Shown: positions 9,302 through 18,039 of the stretch, piece by piece
Position numbering within the stretch: position 1 is the stretch's first letter
Layout: each line of letters begins with the position of its first letter
Assembly: GCA_001899065.1 (NCBI GenBank)
Contig: MKUZ01000018.1
Coordinates: 1 to 64,000, forward strand
Length of the DNA: 64,000 nt
Origin: Devosia sp. 66-22
Lineage (GTDB): Bacteria; Pseudomonadota; Alphaproteobacteria; Rhizobiales; Devosiaceae
Reading direction: 5' to 3'
Position numbers and translations under genes: made by a program
Notes under the pieces: generated by a model
Told to the model about the DNA's origin: nothing
Databases searched by the model: none
The model's input: only the letters and a program-made list of their open reading frames with translations

Positions 9302-9490
9302 ATGGCTGACCGCGAAACTATTATCGAGACCGGAGACGGCGGCGCGGCAGGAATTGTCGCGGGGCTGCTTGTGGTGGCCCTGGCTGTCGTCGGCCTCTTC
9401 TTCTTTTTCGGCATGAACCGGCCGGGGTCGCAGACGATCGACCTTGATGTGCCGGCCGTCACCGTGAACGTGACGCCCGACGGGCAGTAA
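9302..9490 (+). CDS. small single-pass membrane protein
   Basis: This 62-residue protein has a polar N-terminus (MADRETIIETGDGG), one hydrophobic helix at about residues 15-40 including VVGLFFFFGM, and a short periplasmic tail. It has an AGAAGGA ribosome site and is followed by a strong terminator, which together support a real gene. I do not recognise a named family. It is divergent from the ABC exporter operon. Confidence 0.62.
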   Translation: MADRETIIETGDGGAAGIVAGLLVVALAVVGLFFFFGMNRPGSQTIDLDVPAVTVNVTPDGQ

Positions 9491-9512
9491 CGATCTCGAC
9501 TTCGAGGGAGGG

Positions 9513-9545
9513 GAGCGGTCCGCTTCGGCGGGCCGCTCTTTCGTC
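9513..9545. terminator. rho-independent terminator, probably bidirectional
   Basis: An 11-base-pair stem (9513-9523 with 9528-9538, one G-U pair) closes on a TTCG tetraloop and is followed by a T-rich run. It lies between two convergent stop codons (9490 and 9551), so it can serve both genes. Confidence 0.85.
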
Positions 9546-9550
9546 TATCT

Positions 9551-10348
9551 TTATTGGTCGCCGACGCGGTCGACGGTGCCGCCGGTGCAGCCGGCGCCGG
9601 CGTTGCGCGCCGCGTGGATCAGGTCGCGGAAGCGCGTCGCCCCCATCGCGTCGCCGCTGAGATTGATGCGCAGTTCGGAGATGATCTCGCGGTCGCCGTC
9701 GGTCTCGCAATCGAGCCGTACCTTGCGCCCGGCGCCGTCGCCGAAAGATGCATCGAAGGCAGAGCGGAGCTGGTTGCGAGAGACATGCCGGCCGATATTG
9801 CGTGCCAGCAGCTCACGCACCTCCGAGGCGTTGACCTCCTCGATCAGGGCGATGGCGCGCCTGAAAAAGGTCTCGGCGCTGGCCCCCGCGCAACTGCCAT
9901 GCAGCGCCCATTCGTGCCGGTCGAGATTGCCCTCGACACCCGGCATCACGCGCTGCAGGTCGCGCCACGTCGTGTCGCTGACGTCGATCCGGGGCAGGTC
10001 GCTCCAGCGATTGGCCTCGTCGATGGCGATGATCTCCGGGCCGACGCCGCAATACTCGTCGTCCTGCGGCCATAGGCCGTGCAGCGTGAAATTGTCGGCG
10101 GCATAGTCGCCGCTCCGCTCGTTGCGGCATTCGTCCAGATACGGCTTGGTCTCGCAGAAGGCCGGATGCCAGCTGATCGCGAGGACGTAGTCGCCATCGT
10201 AAGCCGGCACCGCCGGTTCGACCGGCTGCTGCGAGCTGATCGGCTGGGCGGGTGGGGCGGCGGGCTGCTGGCGGTCGTTCCACCATAGACCGATGGCGCC
10301 GCCGATCAAAACGAGGGCGACCAGCGCCAGACTGAAACGGGGATTCAC
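9551..10348 (-). CDS. ribonuclease T2 family protein
   Basis: This is a secreted or membrane-anchored RNase T2 homologue of 265 residues. An N-terminal hydrophobic segment (about 5-23) is followed by a Pro/Gln-rich linker and then the T2 fold. The first catalytic segment is FTLHGLWP with His90. The second is HEWALHGSC with His145, Glu146 and His150. The usual lysine before the second histidine of that segment (HEWxKHG) is leucine (Leu149) here, which may alter activity. The start is GTG, directly after the TAA of the cyclopropane-fatty-acid synthase gene, so the two are an operon. The T2 family cleaves RNA through a 2',3'-cyclic phosphate; a CpdB-like enzyme that opens such cyclic nucleotides is encoded just upstream. 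Confidence 0.85.
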   Translation of the reverse strand: MNPRFSLALVALVLIGGAIGLWWNDRQQPAAPPAQPISSQQPVEPAVPAYDGDYVLAISWHPAFCETKPYLDECRNERSGDYAADNFTLHGLWPQDDEYCGVGPEIIAIDEANRWSDLPRIDVSDTTWRDLQRVMPGVEGNLDRHEWALHGSCAGASAETFFRRAIALIEEVNASEVRELLARNIGRHVSRNQLRSAFDASFGDGAGRKVRLDCETDGDREIISELRINLSGDAMGATRFRDLIHAARNAGAGCTGGTVDRVGDQ

Positions 10349-11461
10349 TTAGCGCGCAAACCTGTAGCCATCGGGAACGCCACGCGGCGAGAGCACGAAC
10401 TGCCAGACCTGCAGCACGCGGGCCCGGAAGCCGCCGGCGCAGCACAGCAGGTAGTATTTCCACATGCGGTAGAAGCGCTCCGCCTCGGGCGTGTTGCGCT
10501 TGGTCCAGTTGCGCTCGAAATTCTCGTGCCAGGCGCACAGCGTCAGGTCGTAATGCGGGCCGATATTGTGGGTGTCGACCACAGTCCACAGCCCGTCGAT
10601 GGCCTTGCCGATCTGTGCCATCGAGGGGATCACGCCACCGGGGAAGATGTACTTCTCGATCCACGGCTCGATCGTGTGGCTGGTATAGTGCTGGCCGATG
10701 GTGTGGAGCATGAACAGACCATCGTCCTTGATCACCTGCCGCGCCTTCTCGAAATAGGTGCGGAAGTTGCGGTGGCCGACATGCTCGAACATGCCCATCG
10801 ACACGACATGGTCGGTCTTGCCCTCGAACTCGCGGTAGTCCTTCACCTGGAACTCGACGGGCAGGTCCTTGTAGCGTTCCCGACCGTAGGCGGCCTGGTC
10901 GGGCGAGACGGTGACGCCGACGCATTGCGCGCCATACTTCTCCGCGGCAAAGCCCATGAAGGCGCCCCAGCCGCAGCCGATGTCCCACACCTTCTGGCCG
11001 GCCTTGAGCCCGATCTTGCGGCAGACCAGGTCGAGCTTGGCTTCCTGCGCCGCATCGACATTGTCGACCCCGTCGGGCCAGTAGCCGCACGAGCCGGTCA
11101 TGCGCCTGTCGAGCGAGGCCCTGTAGGCGTCGGTCTCGCTGTAGTGCATCTGGGCCACGCGGCGGCTGCGCGCGACAGTCTGCATGTTGAGCAGCTTTGC
11201 CTGCGCCACCTGCCAGAGCAGGTTGGGGGTGAGTTTCAGTTTTTCGTTGAGGCGGCCGCGCAGCACGCGGTTGAAGAATTCGGCGAGGTCGCCGGCATCC
11301 CACCAGCCGTCCATATAGGCTTCGCCCAGGCCCAGCGATCCCTGCGCGAACAGCCGGGTCCAGAAGCTGTCATTGTGGATCTGGATGTCCCATGGGTTGG
11401 GACCGTTGACGGTGATTCCCACTTCGCCGAGCAGTCCGACGATCCGGTCCTTCTCGCTCAT
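10349..11461 (-). CDS. cfa: cyclopropane-fatty-acyl-phospholipid synthase
   Basis: This 370-residue cytoplasmic, membrane-associated methyltransferase would add a methylene group from S-adenosylmethionine to unsaturated phospholipid acyl chains. The SAM-binding loop is VWDIGCGWGAFMGF (about residues 158-171). The family cysteine is in TGSCGYW (Cys125). The segment MGMFEHVGHRNFRTYF and the C-terminal NFERNW and YLLCCAGGFR motifs are diagnostic. Length is slightly below the enterobacterial enzyme. The RNase T2 gene begins immediately after its stop codon, with zero spacing. The ATG start is at 11459-11461. Confidence 0.93.
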   Translation of the reverse strand: MSEKDRIVGLLGEVGITVNGPNPWDIQIHNDSFWTRLFAQGSLGLGEAYMDGWWDAGDLAEFFNRVLRGRLNEKLKLTPNLLWQVAQAKLLNMQTVARSRRVAQMHYSETDAYRASLDRRMTGSCGYWPDGVDNVDAAQEAKLDLVCRKIGLKAGQKVWDIGCGWGAFMGFAAEKYGAQCVGVTVSPDQAAYGRERYKDLPVEFQVKDYREFEGKTDHVVSMGMFEHVGHRNFRTYFEKARQVIKDDGLFMLHTIGQHYTSHTIEPWIEKYIFPGGVIPSMAQIGKAIDGLWTVVDTHNIGPHYDLTLCAWHENFERNWTKRNTPEAERFYRMWKYYLLCCAGGFRARVLQVWQFVLSPRGVPDGYRFAR

Positions 11462-11536
11462 TTGCGGCCCCGCTTCGTTCTCGCGGGGAGAAGCAAAGCT
11501 CAGACGGGATGCATGTCAAGTGTGCTGACCGAAGCA

Positions 11537-11556
11537 GCCCGCTCCGTGGAGCGGGC
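11537..11556 (-). terminator. hairpin downstream of the cpdB-like gene
   Basis: A perfect nine-base inverted repeat (GCCCGCTCC with GGAGCGGGC) lies 12 bases beyond the stop of the phosphodiesterase gene on the minus strand. The T run is weak, so this may be a terminator or an mRNA 3'-end stabiliser. Confidence 0.5.
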
Positions 11557-11567
11557 CGCCTGCCGGA

Positions 11568-13544
11568 TCAGAGGGTAATGCGGTAGATGCCGAAGCCGGC
11601 TTCGCTGGTCGTGCCGGTGTCTTCGATCTTGACCGCCGTCACGTCGGCCAGGTGTTCCTTGGCCTTGGGACCGGTCTCGAACAGCACGGTGGTGCCGCCG
11701 AGCGGCGCCAGCGACCAGTTGCTGTCGGCCTTGGGCTGGATGGTTTTCTGCTCGACGATGTAGCGCACGAGCAGGTCGCGGTTGGTGTCCGGCCCCTTGA
11801 ACACCACTTTCGTGCCGTTGATGCCGGGGAAGTTGCCGCCACCGCCGCCGCGATAGTTGTTCGTCGCGACGACGAAGTCCTGGTTGGGATCGATGGGCTT
11901 GCCCTCGAACATCAGGTCGATGATGCGGTTGGCGTCGGGGTTGACCAGTTCCTTGCCGTCCGCGGAGAACTTGCTGGGCTGGCTGACGTCGATCTTGTAG
12001 GTCACCCCGTCGATCACGTCGAAATTGTAGGCGGGGAAGTCCATGTTGATCAGCGGCTGGTCGGCCGCGCCGCCGGCCGCGATCTGGTTGAAGATGCCGG
12101 CCGAGCGCTCGAGCCACTCCTTGACGTCCGAGCCCTTGATGCGCACCGCCTGGATGGTGTTGGGATAGAGGTAGAGGTCGGCGACATTCTTGATCGCCAC
12201 CGGGCCCACCGCGACGTCGGTGTAGTAGTCCGGACCGCCACGGCCGCCGGCCTTGAACGGTGCCGCCGCCGACAGCAGTGGAACGCCGTCCCAGGCCGAG
12301 CCCTTCTGCATCTGGCTGAGATACCAGGTCTGAGCGATGTTGACGATCTGGACGCTCGGATCGTCGGCGACCAGCGCGAAGTAGGAATGGAGCGGCGCGG
12401 CCGTCTCGCCCACGGCGCGGCGCACATATTCGAGCGTCGCTTCGTGTTCGGAGGCGATCGAGTCGAGCACGTCCTGCTCGCTCTCGACGGTCGGCTTCAC
12501 CTTGCCGTCGACGCGCTCGAAGATCGGTCGGGCTTCGGAGGTGTGCGAGGCGATGGTCCAGTTGCCGTCGGCGTTCTTTTCGAGCAGCAGGTCGATCAGG
12601 CCCATGTGCGAGCCCCAGAAGCCGGCCATCACCGCCGGCTTGCCGGCAAGCGTGCCCTTTTCGATGTCGGCGCCCTCGAGTCCCTCGAAGTCCTTGGAGT
12701 TGGGGAACACCAGATGCTGGTGGCCGGTCAGGACCACATCGATGCCATCCACGGCGGCGAGCTGCAGGGAGGCGTTCTCGCTGCCCGGACCCTGGTCGAG
12801 GGCGATGCCGGAATGGGATAGGGCGACGATCAGTTGCGCGCCTTCTTCCTTCATCTTGGGTACATAGGCCCGTGCGGTCTCGACGATATCGCGGGTGTTG
12901 ACCTTGCCGGTCAGGTGGTTGGCGTCCCAGGTCATGATCTGCGGCGGCAGGAAGCCGATGAAGCCGATCTTGATCGTCGACTTGGCCCCGGCGCCGTCGG
13001 TGATCTCCTTGTCGACGATGCGGTAGGGCGCGATGTAGGTGGTGTCGCTCAACGGATCGGCCGCCAGCTCGCCCTTGACCAGATTGGCCGACACGACCGG
13101 GAAGTTGGCGCCCGCGAGGGCCTTGTCGAGGAATTCGAGGCCGTAGTTGAACTCGTGGTTACCCAGCGTGCCCACTTCGTAGCCCAGCGTGTTCATCGCG
13201 GCGATCGAGGGATGCGGCTTGTCGTCGAGCCCGCGCTCATAGGCGACATAGTCGCCCAGCGGGTTGCCCTGGATCACGTCGCCATTGTCCACGAGGATGG
13301 AATTGCCCGCTTCGGCGCGGATGGTCTCGATCAGGGTCGCCGTGCGCGCGAGGCCCATGGTGTCGTTGGGCGCATCGGCGAAATAGTCATAGGGGTAAAC
13401 GGCCACGTGCAAATCGGTCGTTTCGATCAGGCGCAAATGGGCCTGGTTGGCCTGCGCCTGCACCGCAAAAGGGTGCATGACGATAAGAGCGCCGGCGCTC
13501 GCGGACCCCGCGAGGAAGGCCCGGCGCGAAATATTGAAATTCAT
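11568..13544 (-). CDS. cpdB: 2',3'-cyclic-nucleotide 2'-phosphodiesterase / 3'-nucleotidase
   Basis: This 658-residue periplasmic bifunctional phosphoesterase would hydrolyse 2',3'-cyclic nucleotides and 3'-nucleotides to nucleosides and phosphate. The N-terminus carries a Tat-type signal ([15 protein letters not shown]). The metallophosphoesterase domain follows (about residues 35-310) with [34 protein letters not shown] and GHQHLVF. The 5'-nucleotidase C-terminal domain spans about 380-560 and contains [12 protein letters not shown]. In the genes downstream are a synthase and an RNase T2, the latter producing cyclic-phosphate ends, so an RNA-scavenging link is possible but inferred. ATG start at 13542-13544. 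It is divergent from the metallopeptidase gene. Confidence 0.88.
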   Translation of the reverse strand: MNFNISRRAFLAGSASAGALIVMHPFAVQAQANQAHLRLIETTDLHVAVYPYDYFADAPNDTMGLARTATLIETIRAEAGNSILVDNGDVIQGNPLGDYVAYERGLDDKPHPSIAAMNTLGYEVGTLGNHEFNYGLEFLDKALAGANFPVVSANLVKGELAADPLSDTTYIAPYRIVDKEITDGAGAKSTIKIGFIGFLPPQIMTWDANHLTGKVNTRDIVETARAYVPKMKEEGAQLIVALSHSGIALDQGPGSENASLQLAAVDGIDVVLTGHQHLVFPNSKDFEGLEGADIEKGTLAGKPAVMAGFWGSHMGLIDLLLEKNADGNWTIASHTSEARPIFERVDGKVKPTVESEQDVLDSIASEHEATLEYVRRAVGETAAPLHSYFALVADDPSVQIVNIAQTWYLSQMQKGSAWDGVPLLSAAAPFKAGGRGGPDYYTDVAVGPVAIKNVADLYLYPNTIQAVRIKGSDVKEWLERSAGIFNQIAAGGAADQPLINMDFPAYNFDVIDGVTYKIDVSQPSKFSADGKELVNPDANRIIDLMFEGKPIDPNQDFVVATNNYRGGGGGNFPGINGTKVVFKGPDTNRDLLVRYIVEQKTIQPKADSNWSLAPLGGTTVLFETGPKAKEHLADVTAVKIEDTGTTSEAGFGIYRITL

Positions 13545-13684
13545 GTCGTTCTCCCTGTGAAACGCTCGTTCGGGAACGGACAGTCAGGGTTGTTGGTTGA
13601 GTGCCGCAACGGACGAGCAACTTCGTCTTGCCGGGTCGAGGTGACGCTGCGATGACCGCGGACGTGGGCAGACTGTCAAAATTG

Positions 13685-13696
13685 GACCAGTTGGTC
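13685..13696. promoter_or_regulatory. inverted repeat, candidate operator
   Basis: GACCA-GT-TGGTC is a perfect five-base dyad flanked by AT-rich AATT sequence. It lies 60 bases before the metallopeptidase start and about 140 bases before the divergent phosphodiesterase start. The spacing and TTGGACCA core resemble sites bound by GntR/FadR-type regulators, but no such regulator is encoded nearby. Confidence 0.35.
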
Positions 13697-13755
13697 AAAT
13701 TCTGGCGTTGCGGCCCGACACGGCCTATGAGTGAGGGTCAAAAGGAGAGCGTCGT

Positions 13756-14676
13756 ATGGTGAAATGGCAGGGCCGTCAGCAGAGCTCGAACATCGAGGAT
13801 CGGCGCGGGCAGGGCAGCGGTGGCGGCGGGCTCGGCGGCGGTTTCGGGCGCGGCGGCGGGCTGGGCGGGTCGCCCGGCGGCGGCTTCCGCATCCCGGTCG
13901 GCGGCCGGTCGGGCGGCATGGGCAGCATCGTCATCATCGTGATCTTCATCGTCATCGCGATGGCGTTCGGCATCAATCCGCTGAGCATCCTCACCGGCGA
14001 CAACAGCACCAACGTGCCGTTCCAGCAGACCCTGCCGCCGCAGAACGCCAACCAGGACGAGCTGGCCAATTTCGTGGGCGTGATGGTCAAGGACACCGAG
14101 GATTTCTGGGGCCAGTATTTCCGCTCGCAGGGCGAGACCTACACCGCGCCGCGCGTGGTGCTGTTCTCGGGCCAGACGCAGTCGGGCTGCGGCGTCGCGG
14201 ACACCTCGAGCGGGCCCTTCTACTGTCCCAACGATTCCAAGGTCTATATCGACCTCGCCTTCTACGACCAGCTCCGCCGCCAGTTTGGCGCCCCGGGCGA
14301 TTTCGCGCAGGCCTATGTGATCGCCCACGAGGTCGGCCACCATGTGCAGAACCTCATCGGCGTGCTGCCCGAGTTCAACCAGGCCCGGCAGACCATGACG
14401 CAGGAGCAGGCCAATGCCGCGTCGGTGAAGGTCGAGCTCCAGGCCGACTGCTTCGCGGGCGCCTGGGCCAAGGCCGAGTTAGAGCGCGGCTTCCTCGAAA
14501 GCGGCGATCTCGATGAGGCGATCAATGCGGCCAACCAGATCGGCGACGACCGCCTGACCGGCGGCCGCGTGCCGTCCAGCCAGTTCACGCATGGCACGTC
14601 GGCGCAGCGCATGGAGTGGTTCCGCCGCGGCTATGAGAGCGGCGATCCCTCGCAGTGCGACACGAGCCGCGTCTAG
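13756..14676 (+). CDS. neutral zinc metallopeptidase (YpfJ-like)
   Basis: This 306-residue membrane-anchored metalloprotease belongs to the YpfJ/KPN_02809 family. A Gly-rich N-terminal stretch (about residues 18-56) leads into one membrane helix (about 57-75), so the catalytic domain is probably periplasmic. The zinc site is HEVGHHVQ (His191, His195), with a likely third ligand in VELQADCFAGAW. The region GCGVADTSSGPFYCP, with two cysteines, is also typical. The N-terminal MVKWQGRQQSSNIEDRRG is a well-conserved family start. A terminator follows the stop. Its physiological target is unknown. Confidence 0.9.
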   Translation: MVKWQGRQQSSNIEDRRGQGSGGGGLGGGFGRGGGLGGSPGGGFRIPVGGRSGGMGSIVIIVIFIVIAMAFGINPLSILTGDNSTNVPFQQTLPPQNANQDELANFVGVMVKDTEDFWGQYFRSQGETYTAPRVVLFSGQTQSGCGVADTSSGPFYCPNDSKVYIDLAFYDQLRRQFGAPGDFAQAYVIAHEVGHHVQNLIGVLPEFNQARQTMTQEQANAASVKVELQADCFAGAWAKAELERGFLESGDLDEAINAANQIGDDRLTGGRVPSSQFTHGTSAQRMEWFRRGYESGDPSQCDTSRV

Positions 14677-14979
14677 CCGGCCATCGCCGGCACGGCTATC
14701 TCGACAGGCAGGCCCCATCCTCCGGACCTGCCTGTTTCGCTTTCCGGCCGCCGGGTCGAGTCAGGATGTCGCACTCCTAGACCGCCGCTCTACTCGATAC
14801 CTCAACGTTTCCGGGAGCGAGCGTCCGACGCCGACCTTTTGACCCAAACTTGTCACGCAATGGCCTTGTTCATTACCGCAACCAACCTCGGCGGGAGTGG
14901 TTGTCGGGGCGACGCGCTTGCAGCGTCACGTGCCTTACGCGAGGTGCGTATTGACCACCCTAGTTTGAAGGGAAATCAC
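14677..14979. other. gene-free stretch between metallopeptidase and EF-hand gene
   Basis: This 303-base gap begins with a terminator and otherwise shows no convincing gene or RNA. The last 60 bases presumably hold the promoter of the EF-hand gene; a GAAGGGA ribosome site precedes its ATG. An open frame from 14839 has no ribosome site or homology and is not called. Confidence 0.5.
14704..14737 (+). terminator. rho-independent terminator
   Basis: A nine-base stem (ACAGGCAGG with CCTGCCTGT) ends in a TTT run and lies 28 bases after the metallopeptidase stop. Confidence 0.75.
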
Positions 14980-15288
14980 ATGAACAAGCTTGCTCTCGTC
15001 GCCGCCGCGGCGCTTACCGCCGCGACTTTTGGTGCGGCTGCCATCGCGCAGGACACGGTCAGCTCCTTTGACAACGCCGATGCCAACAAGGACGGCGTCG
15101 TCTCCTGGGATGAGGCATTCGGAGTGTTTCCGACCTTGACGCAGGACATCTTCAACCAGGCCGATGCGAACGCCGACGGCAATCTGGACGAGGCCGAGTA
15201 CACCGCGCTCGAGACCCTCACCGGCGCCACCGACGCGTCGGAGGTACCGAGCTCGGTGTCCAGCGAATCGTCCTCGGCCGCGCAGTAA
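14980..15288 (+). CDS. secreted EF-hand calcium-binding protein
   Basis: This small 102-residue exported protein has a signal peptide (MNKLALVAAAALTAATFGAAAIAQ, with a likely cut after AIA or AQ). Two EF-hand loops follow in DANKDGVVSWDE and DANADGNLDEAE, each with Asp or Asn ligands and a terminal Glu. The C-terminus is Ser-rich. Calcium-dependent buffering or sensing in the periplasm is the likely role, with no partner shown. ATG 14980 has a good ribosome site and directly precedes the signal peptide. A terminator follows 20 bases after the stop. Confidence 0.87.
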   Translation: MNKLALVAAAALTAATFGAAAIAQDTVSSFDNADANKDGVVSWDEAFGVFPTLTQDIFNQADANADGNLDEAEYTALETLTGATDASEVPSSVSSESSSAAQ

Positions 15289-15307
15289 GCGTCCGGCACC
15301 CATGGAA

Positions 15308-15332
15308 GGTCGCCCGTATGGGCGGCCTTTCC
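15308..15332. terminator. bidirectional terminator between EF-hand gene and carA
   Basis: Eight-base stem (15308-15315 with 15320-15327, one G-T wobble), loop GTAT, then a TTTCCC tail. It separates convergent genes whose stops are at 15288 and 15334. Confidence 0.75.
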
Positions 15333-15333
15333 C

Positions 15334-16539
15334 TTATGGCGCGGGGGTGGCGTGTTCGGGCTTGGGCGCGATGCCCTTCTGGCTGCGGATCTGGTTCACG
15401 AAGCGGGTGAACAGGTAGTGGCTGTCATGCGGACCGGGCGACGCCTCGGGGTGATACTGCACCGAAAAGATCGGCTTGCCGTCGACCGCGAGGCCAGCGT
15501 TCGAGCCGTCGAACAGCGACACATGGGTCTGCGTCACGCCCGCGGGCAGGCTGGCGGCATCCACCGCGAAGCCATGATTCATCGAGGTGATCTCGACCTT
15601 GCCCGTTGTCAGATCCTTGACCGGGTGGTTGGCGCCGTGATGGCCCTGGTGCATCTTGCCGGTCGTGCCGCCCAGCGCGAGGCCGAGCAATTGGTGGCCG
15701 AGGCAGATGCCGAACATCGGCTTGCCGGTTTCCATCAGCGCCTTGATGGTGGGCACCGCATATTTGCCCGTCGCGGCCGGGTCGCCCGGGCCGTTGCTGA
15801 GGAAGATGCCGTCGGGATTGTGCGCGAGGATGTCCTTGGCCGTCGCCGTCGCCGGCACCACCGTGACGCGCGCGCCTTCCTCGGCAAGCTGGCGCAGGAT
15901 GTTGCGCTTGGCGCCGAAATCGACCGCCACGATGTGGAACTGCGGATTGTCCTGCGTGCCGTAGCCCTTGTTCCACACCCACGGGGTCTGGTCCCATTTG
16001 TAGGTCTGCGCGGTCGTCACTTCCTTGGCGAGGTCGAGGCCTTCGAGCCCGGGGAAGTTGCGGAGCTCGGCGGTTATCGAGGCTTCGTCGAAATGGCCGT
16101 CGGGCGCGTGCGCCACCACGCCATTGGGCATGCCGTGCTCGCGGATGCGCGCGGTCAGCGCGCGCGTATCGATGCCGGCGATGCCCACGATGTTGCGCTT
16201 CTTGAGCCAGGCATCGAGCCGCTCCGCCGCGCGGTAGTTGGCGGGATTGGTGATGTCGGCCTTGATCACGACGCCACGCACGCCCGACAGCGCGGCCATG
16301 TTGACCGTCTCGATGTCCTCGTCATTGGTGCCCACATTGCCGATATGAGGGAAGGTGAAGGTGACGATCTGGCCGGCATAGGACGGGTCGGTCAGGATTT
16401 CCTGGTAGCCCGTCATCGCCGTGTTGAAGCACACTTCGCCGGCCGCGTGGCCCACCGCGCCAATGCCGCGCCCTTCGAGGCGAGTGCCGTCGGCGAGGAT
16501 CAGCAGGGCGGTCGCAGGCGTGGGCTGCCAGCCGGACAT
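15334..16539 (-). CDS. carA: carbamoyl-phosphate synthase small subunit
   Basis: This is the glutaminase subunit of carbamoyl-phosphate synthase. It releases ammonia from glutamine for the large subunit (CarB), feeding arginine and pyrimidine synthesis. The 401 residues match family length. The N-terminal CPSase_sm domain reads LADGTRLEGRGIG with FNTAMTGYQEILTDPSYAGQIV. The glutaminase domain has Cys279 in FGICLGHQLLGLALG and the His363-Glu365 pair in QYHPEASPGPHDS. I chose ATG 16537-16539; the frame is open upstream without similarity. carB is not in the window. It is divergent from the GatB/YqeY gene, an arrangement common in Rhizobiales. Confidence 0.97.
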   Translation of the reverse strand: MSGWQPTPATALLILADGTRLEGRGIGAVGHAAGEVCFNTAMTGYQEILTDPSYAGQIVTFTFPHIGNVGTNDEDIETVNMAALSGVRGVVIKADITNPANYRAAERLDAWLKKRNIVGIAGIDTRALTARIREHGMPNGVVAHAPDGHFDEASITAELRNFPGLEGLDLAKEVTTAQTYKWDQTPWVWNKGYGTQDNPQFHIVAVDFGAKRNILRQLAEEGARVTVVPATATAKDILAHNPDGIFLSNGPGDPAATGKYAVPTIKALMETGKPMFGICLGHQLLGLALGGTTGKMHQGHHGANHPVKDLTTGKVEITSMNHGFAVDAASLPAGVTQTHVSLFDGSNAGLAVDGKPIFSVQYHPEASPGPHDSHYLFTRFVNQIRSQKGIAPKPEHATPAP

Positions 16540-16672
16540 GGCGGGTCTCCAGGGCGTTCGTGGTGCGGGTTGAGGGCTTCCCTTAGAAGCCCGCGCCGGG
16601 CAGCGCAAGTGGCGCCGGCCGACAATACTGGCTATATGGTGCCAAATCACTGGATTTGAAGGGACATCAGCC

Positions 16673-17122
16673 ATGCGCGAGGCGATCGACGAGGCCTACA
16701 AGACGGCGCTCAAGGCCCGCGACCAGCGGCGGACCGCGACGCTGCGGGCCGTCAATGCCGCCATCAAGGACAAGGACATCGCCAATCGCGGCGAGGGCAA
16801 GGGCCCGCTCGCGAGCGAGGATATCCTCGTGCTGCTCCAGAAAATGGTCAAGCAGCGCGAGGAGAGCCTGGCGATCTACACCCAGGCGGGCCGCGCCGAC
16901 CTCGCCAGGGTCGAGAAGGAAGAGATCGACATCCTCAACGAGTTCCTGCCCAAGGGGCTGACCGAGGCGGAAATCGAGGAGGCGATCAAGGCCGCCATCG
17001 CCAAGACCGGCGCGGCGGGCGCCAAGGACATGGGCAAGGTCATCGCCTCGCTCAAGGCCGACTATCCGGGCCGTATCGACTTCGGCAAGGCGAGCGGCAA
17101 GGTCAAGGCGGCGCTCGGCTGA
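16673..17122 (+). CDS. GatB/YqeY domain-containing protein
   Basis: This 149-residue soluble, helical protein is the stand-alone YqeY type that resembles the tRNA-binding tail of the GatB amidotransferase subunit. The hallmark segments are RTATLRAVNAAIKDKDIA, LLQKMVKQREESL, EEIDILNEFLPKGLTEAEIE and GKVIASLKADYPGRIDFGKAS. Its role is not settled; a link to tRNA amidation or translation is inferred from the fold. It is divergent from carA, and in related genomes it usually lies next to dnaG. Here five other genes separate them. Confidence 0.93.
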   Translation: MREAIDEAYKTALKARDQRRTATLRAVNAAIKDKDIANRGEGKGPLASEDILVLLQKMVKQREESLAIYTQAGRADLARVEKEEIDILNEFLPKGLTEAEIEEAIKAAIAKTGAAGAKDMGKVIASLKADYPGRIDFGKASGKVKAALG

Positions 17123-17151
17123 TCAGCCAGAACACGGGCGGTTGGCGAGCC

Positions 17152-18039
17152 ATGAACAGAACCTTTGTGCCATCCCTCGGCAAGCACATCAGCCAGGCCG
17201 GCCTGGGCTGCGTGACGTTTGGGCGGGAGATTGACCGTGCCGCTTCCTTCTCGATCATGGACTATGCGCTCGAGCGGGAGATCACATTTTTCGATACCGC
17301 CTCGGCCTATGGCGGTGGCGCCTCTGAAGAAATTGTCGGGCAGTGGTTTGCCGAGAGAGGAGGGGCAGCCGCTCACATCGCGGTCGCAACCAAGCTCCTT
17401 CCTCCCTATGACGCCAGCACTCTTTCGGCGGCCGTGGAGCAGAGCCTGGCGCGACTGCGCATGGACCGGATCGACGTCCTGTTCGCCCATTCCTGGCATC
17501 CCTCGATCGAGGATGATGTTGTCCTCCGCGCACTGAGCGATCTTGTTTTCGCCGGCAAGGTTCGCGCGCTCGGCGTGAGCAATTTCAATGCGGAGCAACT
17601 GGGCACGCTGCTGCGGAAGCAGGCCGATCGCGGTCTCACGCCGGTGTCGTTCGTTCAGAACAACCACAACTATGCCGTGAGTCATGTGGACGATGCGTTG
17701 ATGCGGATGTGCCGGGACTTCAAGGTGAACATCGTCACCTACAGCCCCTTGGCGGCGGGGTTCCTCACCGGAAAGTATCGGGGGGCGGTCGCGTCCGATG
17801 TGCGCTTCGAGATCATTCCGGGACACAAGGACATCTACTTCAACGATCGTGCCTGGGAGCGTCTCGATCGACTGATGAACGCCGCCGAGCAGGCAGGGAA
17901 GCCGCCTGCGATGCTGGCGCTGGCATGGGCGTTTCACCAGCCGCAGGTGAGTTCGGTCCTCGTCGGCTGTCGGACCACCGGCCATCTGGACCAGGCTCTT
18001 GCCGCACTGGCGGAGGGCGATCCCGGCCTGCCGACCTAG
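17152..18039 (+). CDS. aldo/keto reductase
   Basis: This is a 295-residue NAD(P)H-dependent reductase of the AKR superfamily, distinct from the one at 1525. The tetrad is Asp48, Tyr53, Lys81 and His113 in FFDTASAYG, VATKLL and FAHSWHP. The segments ALGVSNFN and VTYSPLAAGFLTGKY place it among the YhdN/YajO-type reductases. Base composition is slightly less GC-biased than neighbours, possibly a later arrival. It follows YqeY by 29 bases and ends in a CTAG overlap with the convergent MFS gene. Substrate unknown. Confidence 0.88.
   Translation: MNRTFVPSLGKHISQAGLGCVTFGREIDRAASFSIMDYALEREITFFDTASAYGGGASEEIVGQWFAERGGAAAHIAVATKLLPPYDASTLSAAVEQSLARLRMDRIDVLFAHSWHPSIEDDVVLRALSDLVFAGKVRALGVSNFNAEQLGTLLRKQADRGLTPVSFVQNNHNYAVSHVDDALMRMCRDFKVNIVTYSPLAAGFLTGKYRGAVASDVRFEIIPGHKDIYFNDRAWERLDRLMNAAEQAGKPPAMLALAWAFHQPQVSSVLVGCRTTGHLDQALAALAEGDPGLPT

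Noticed and set aside
10526-11578. 350-residue frame antisense to the cyclopropane synthase gene
   Set aside because: Shadow frame; the synthase motifs on the minus strand are clear.
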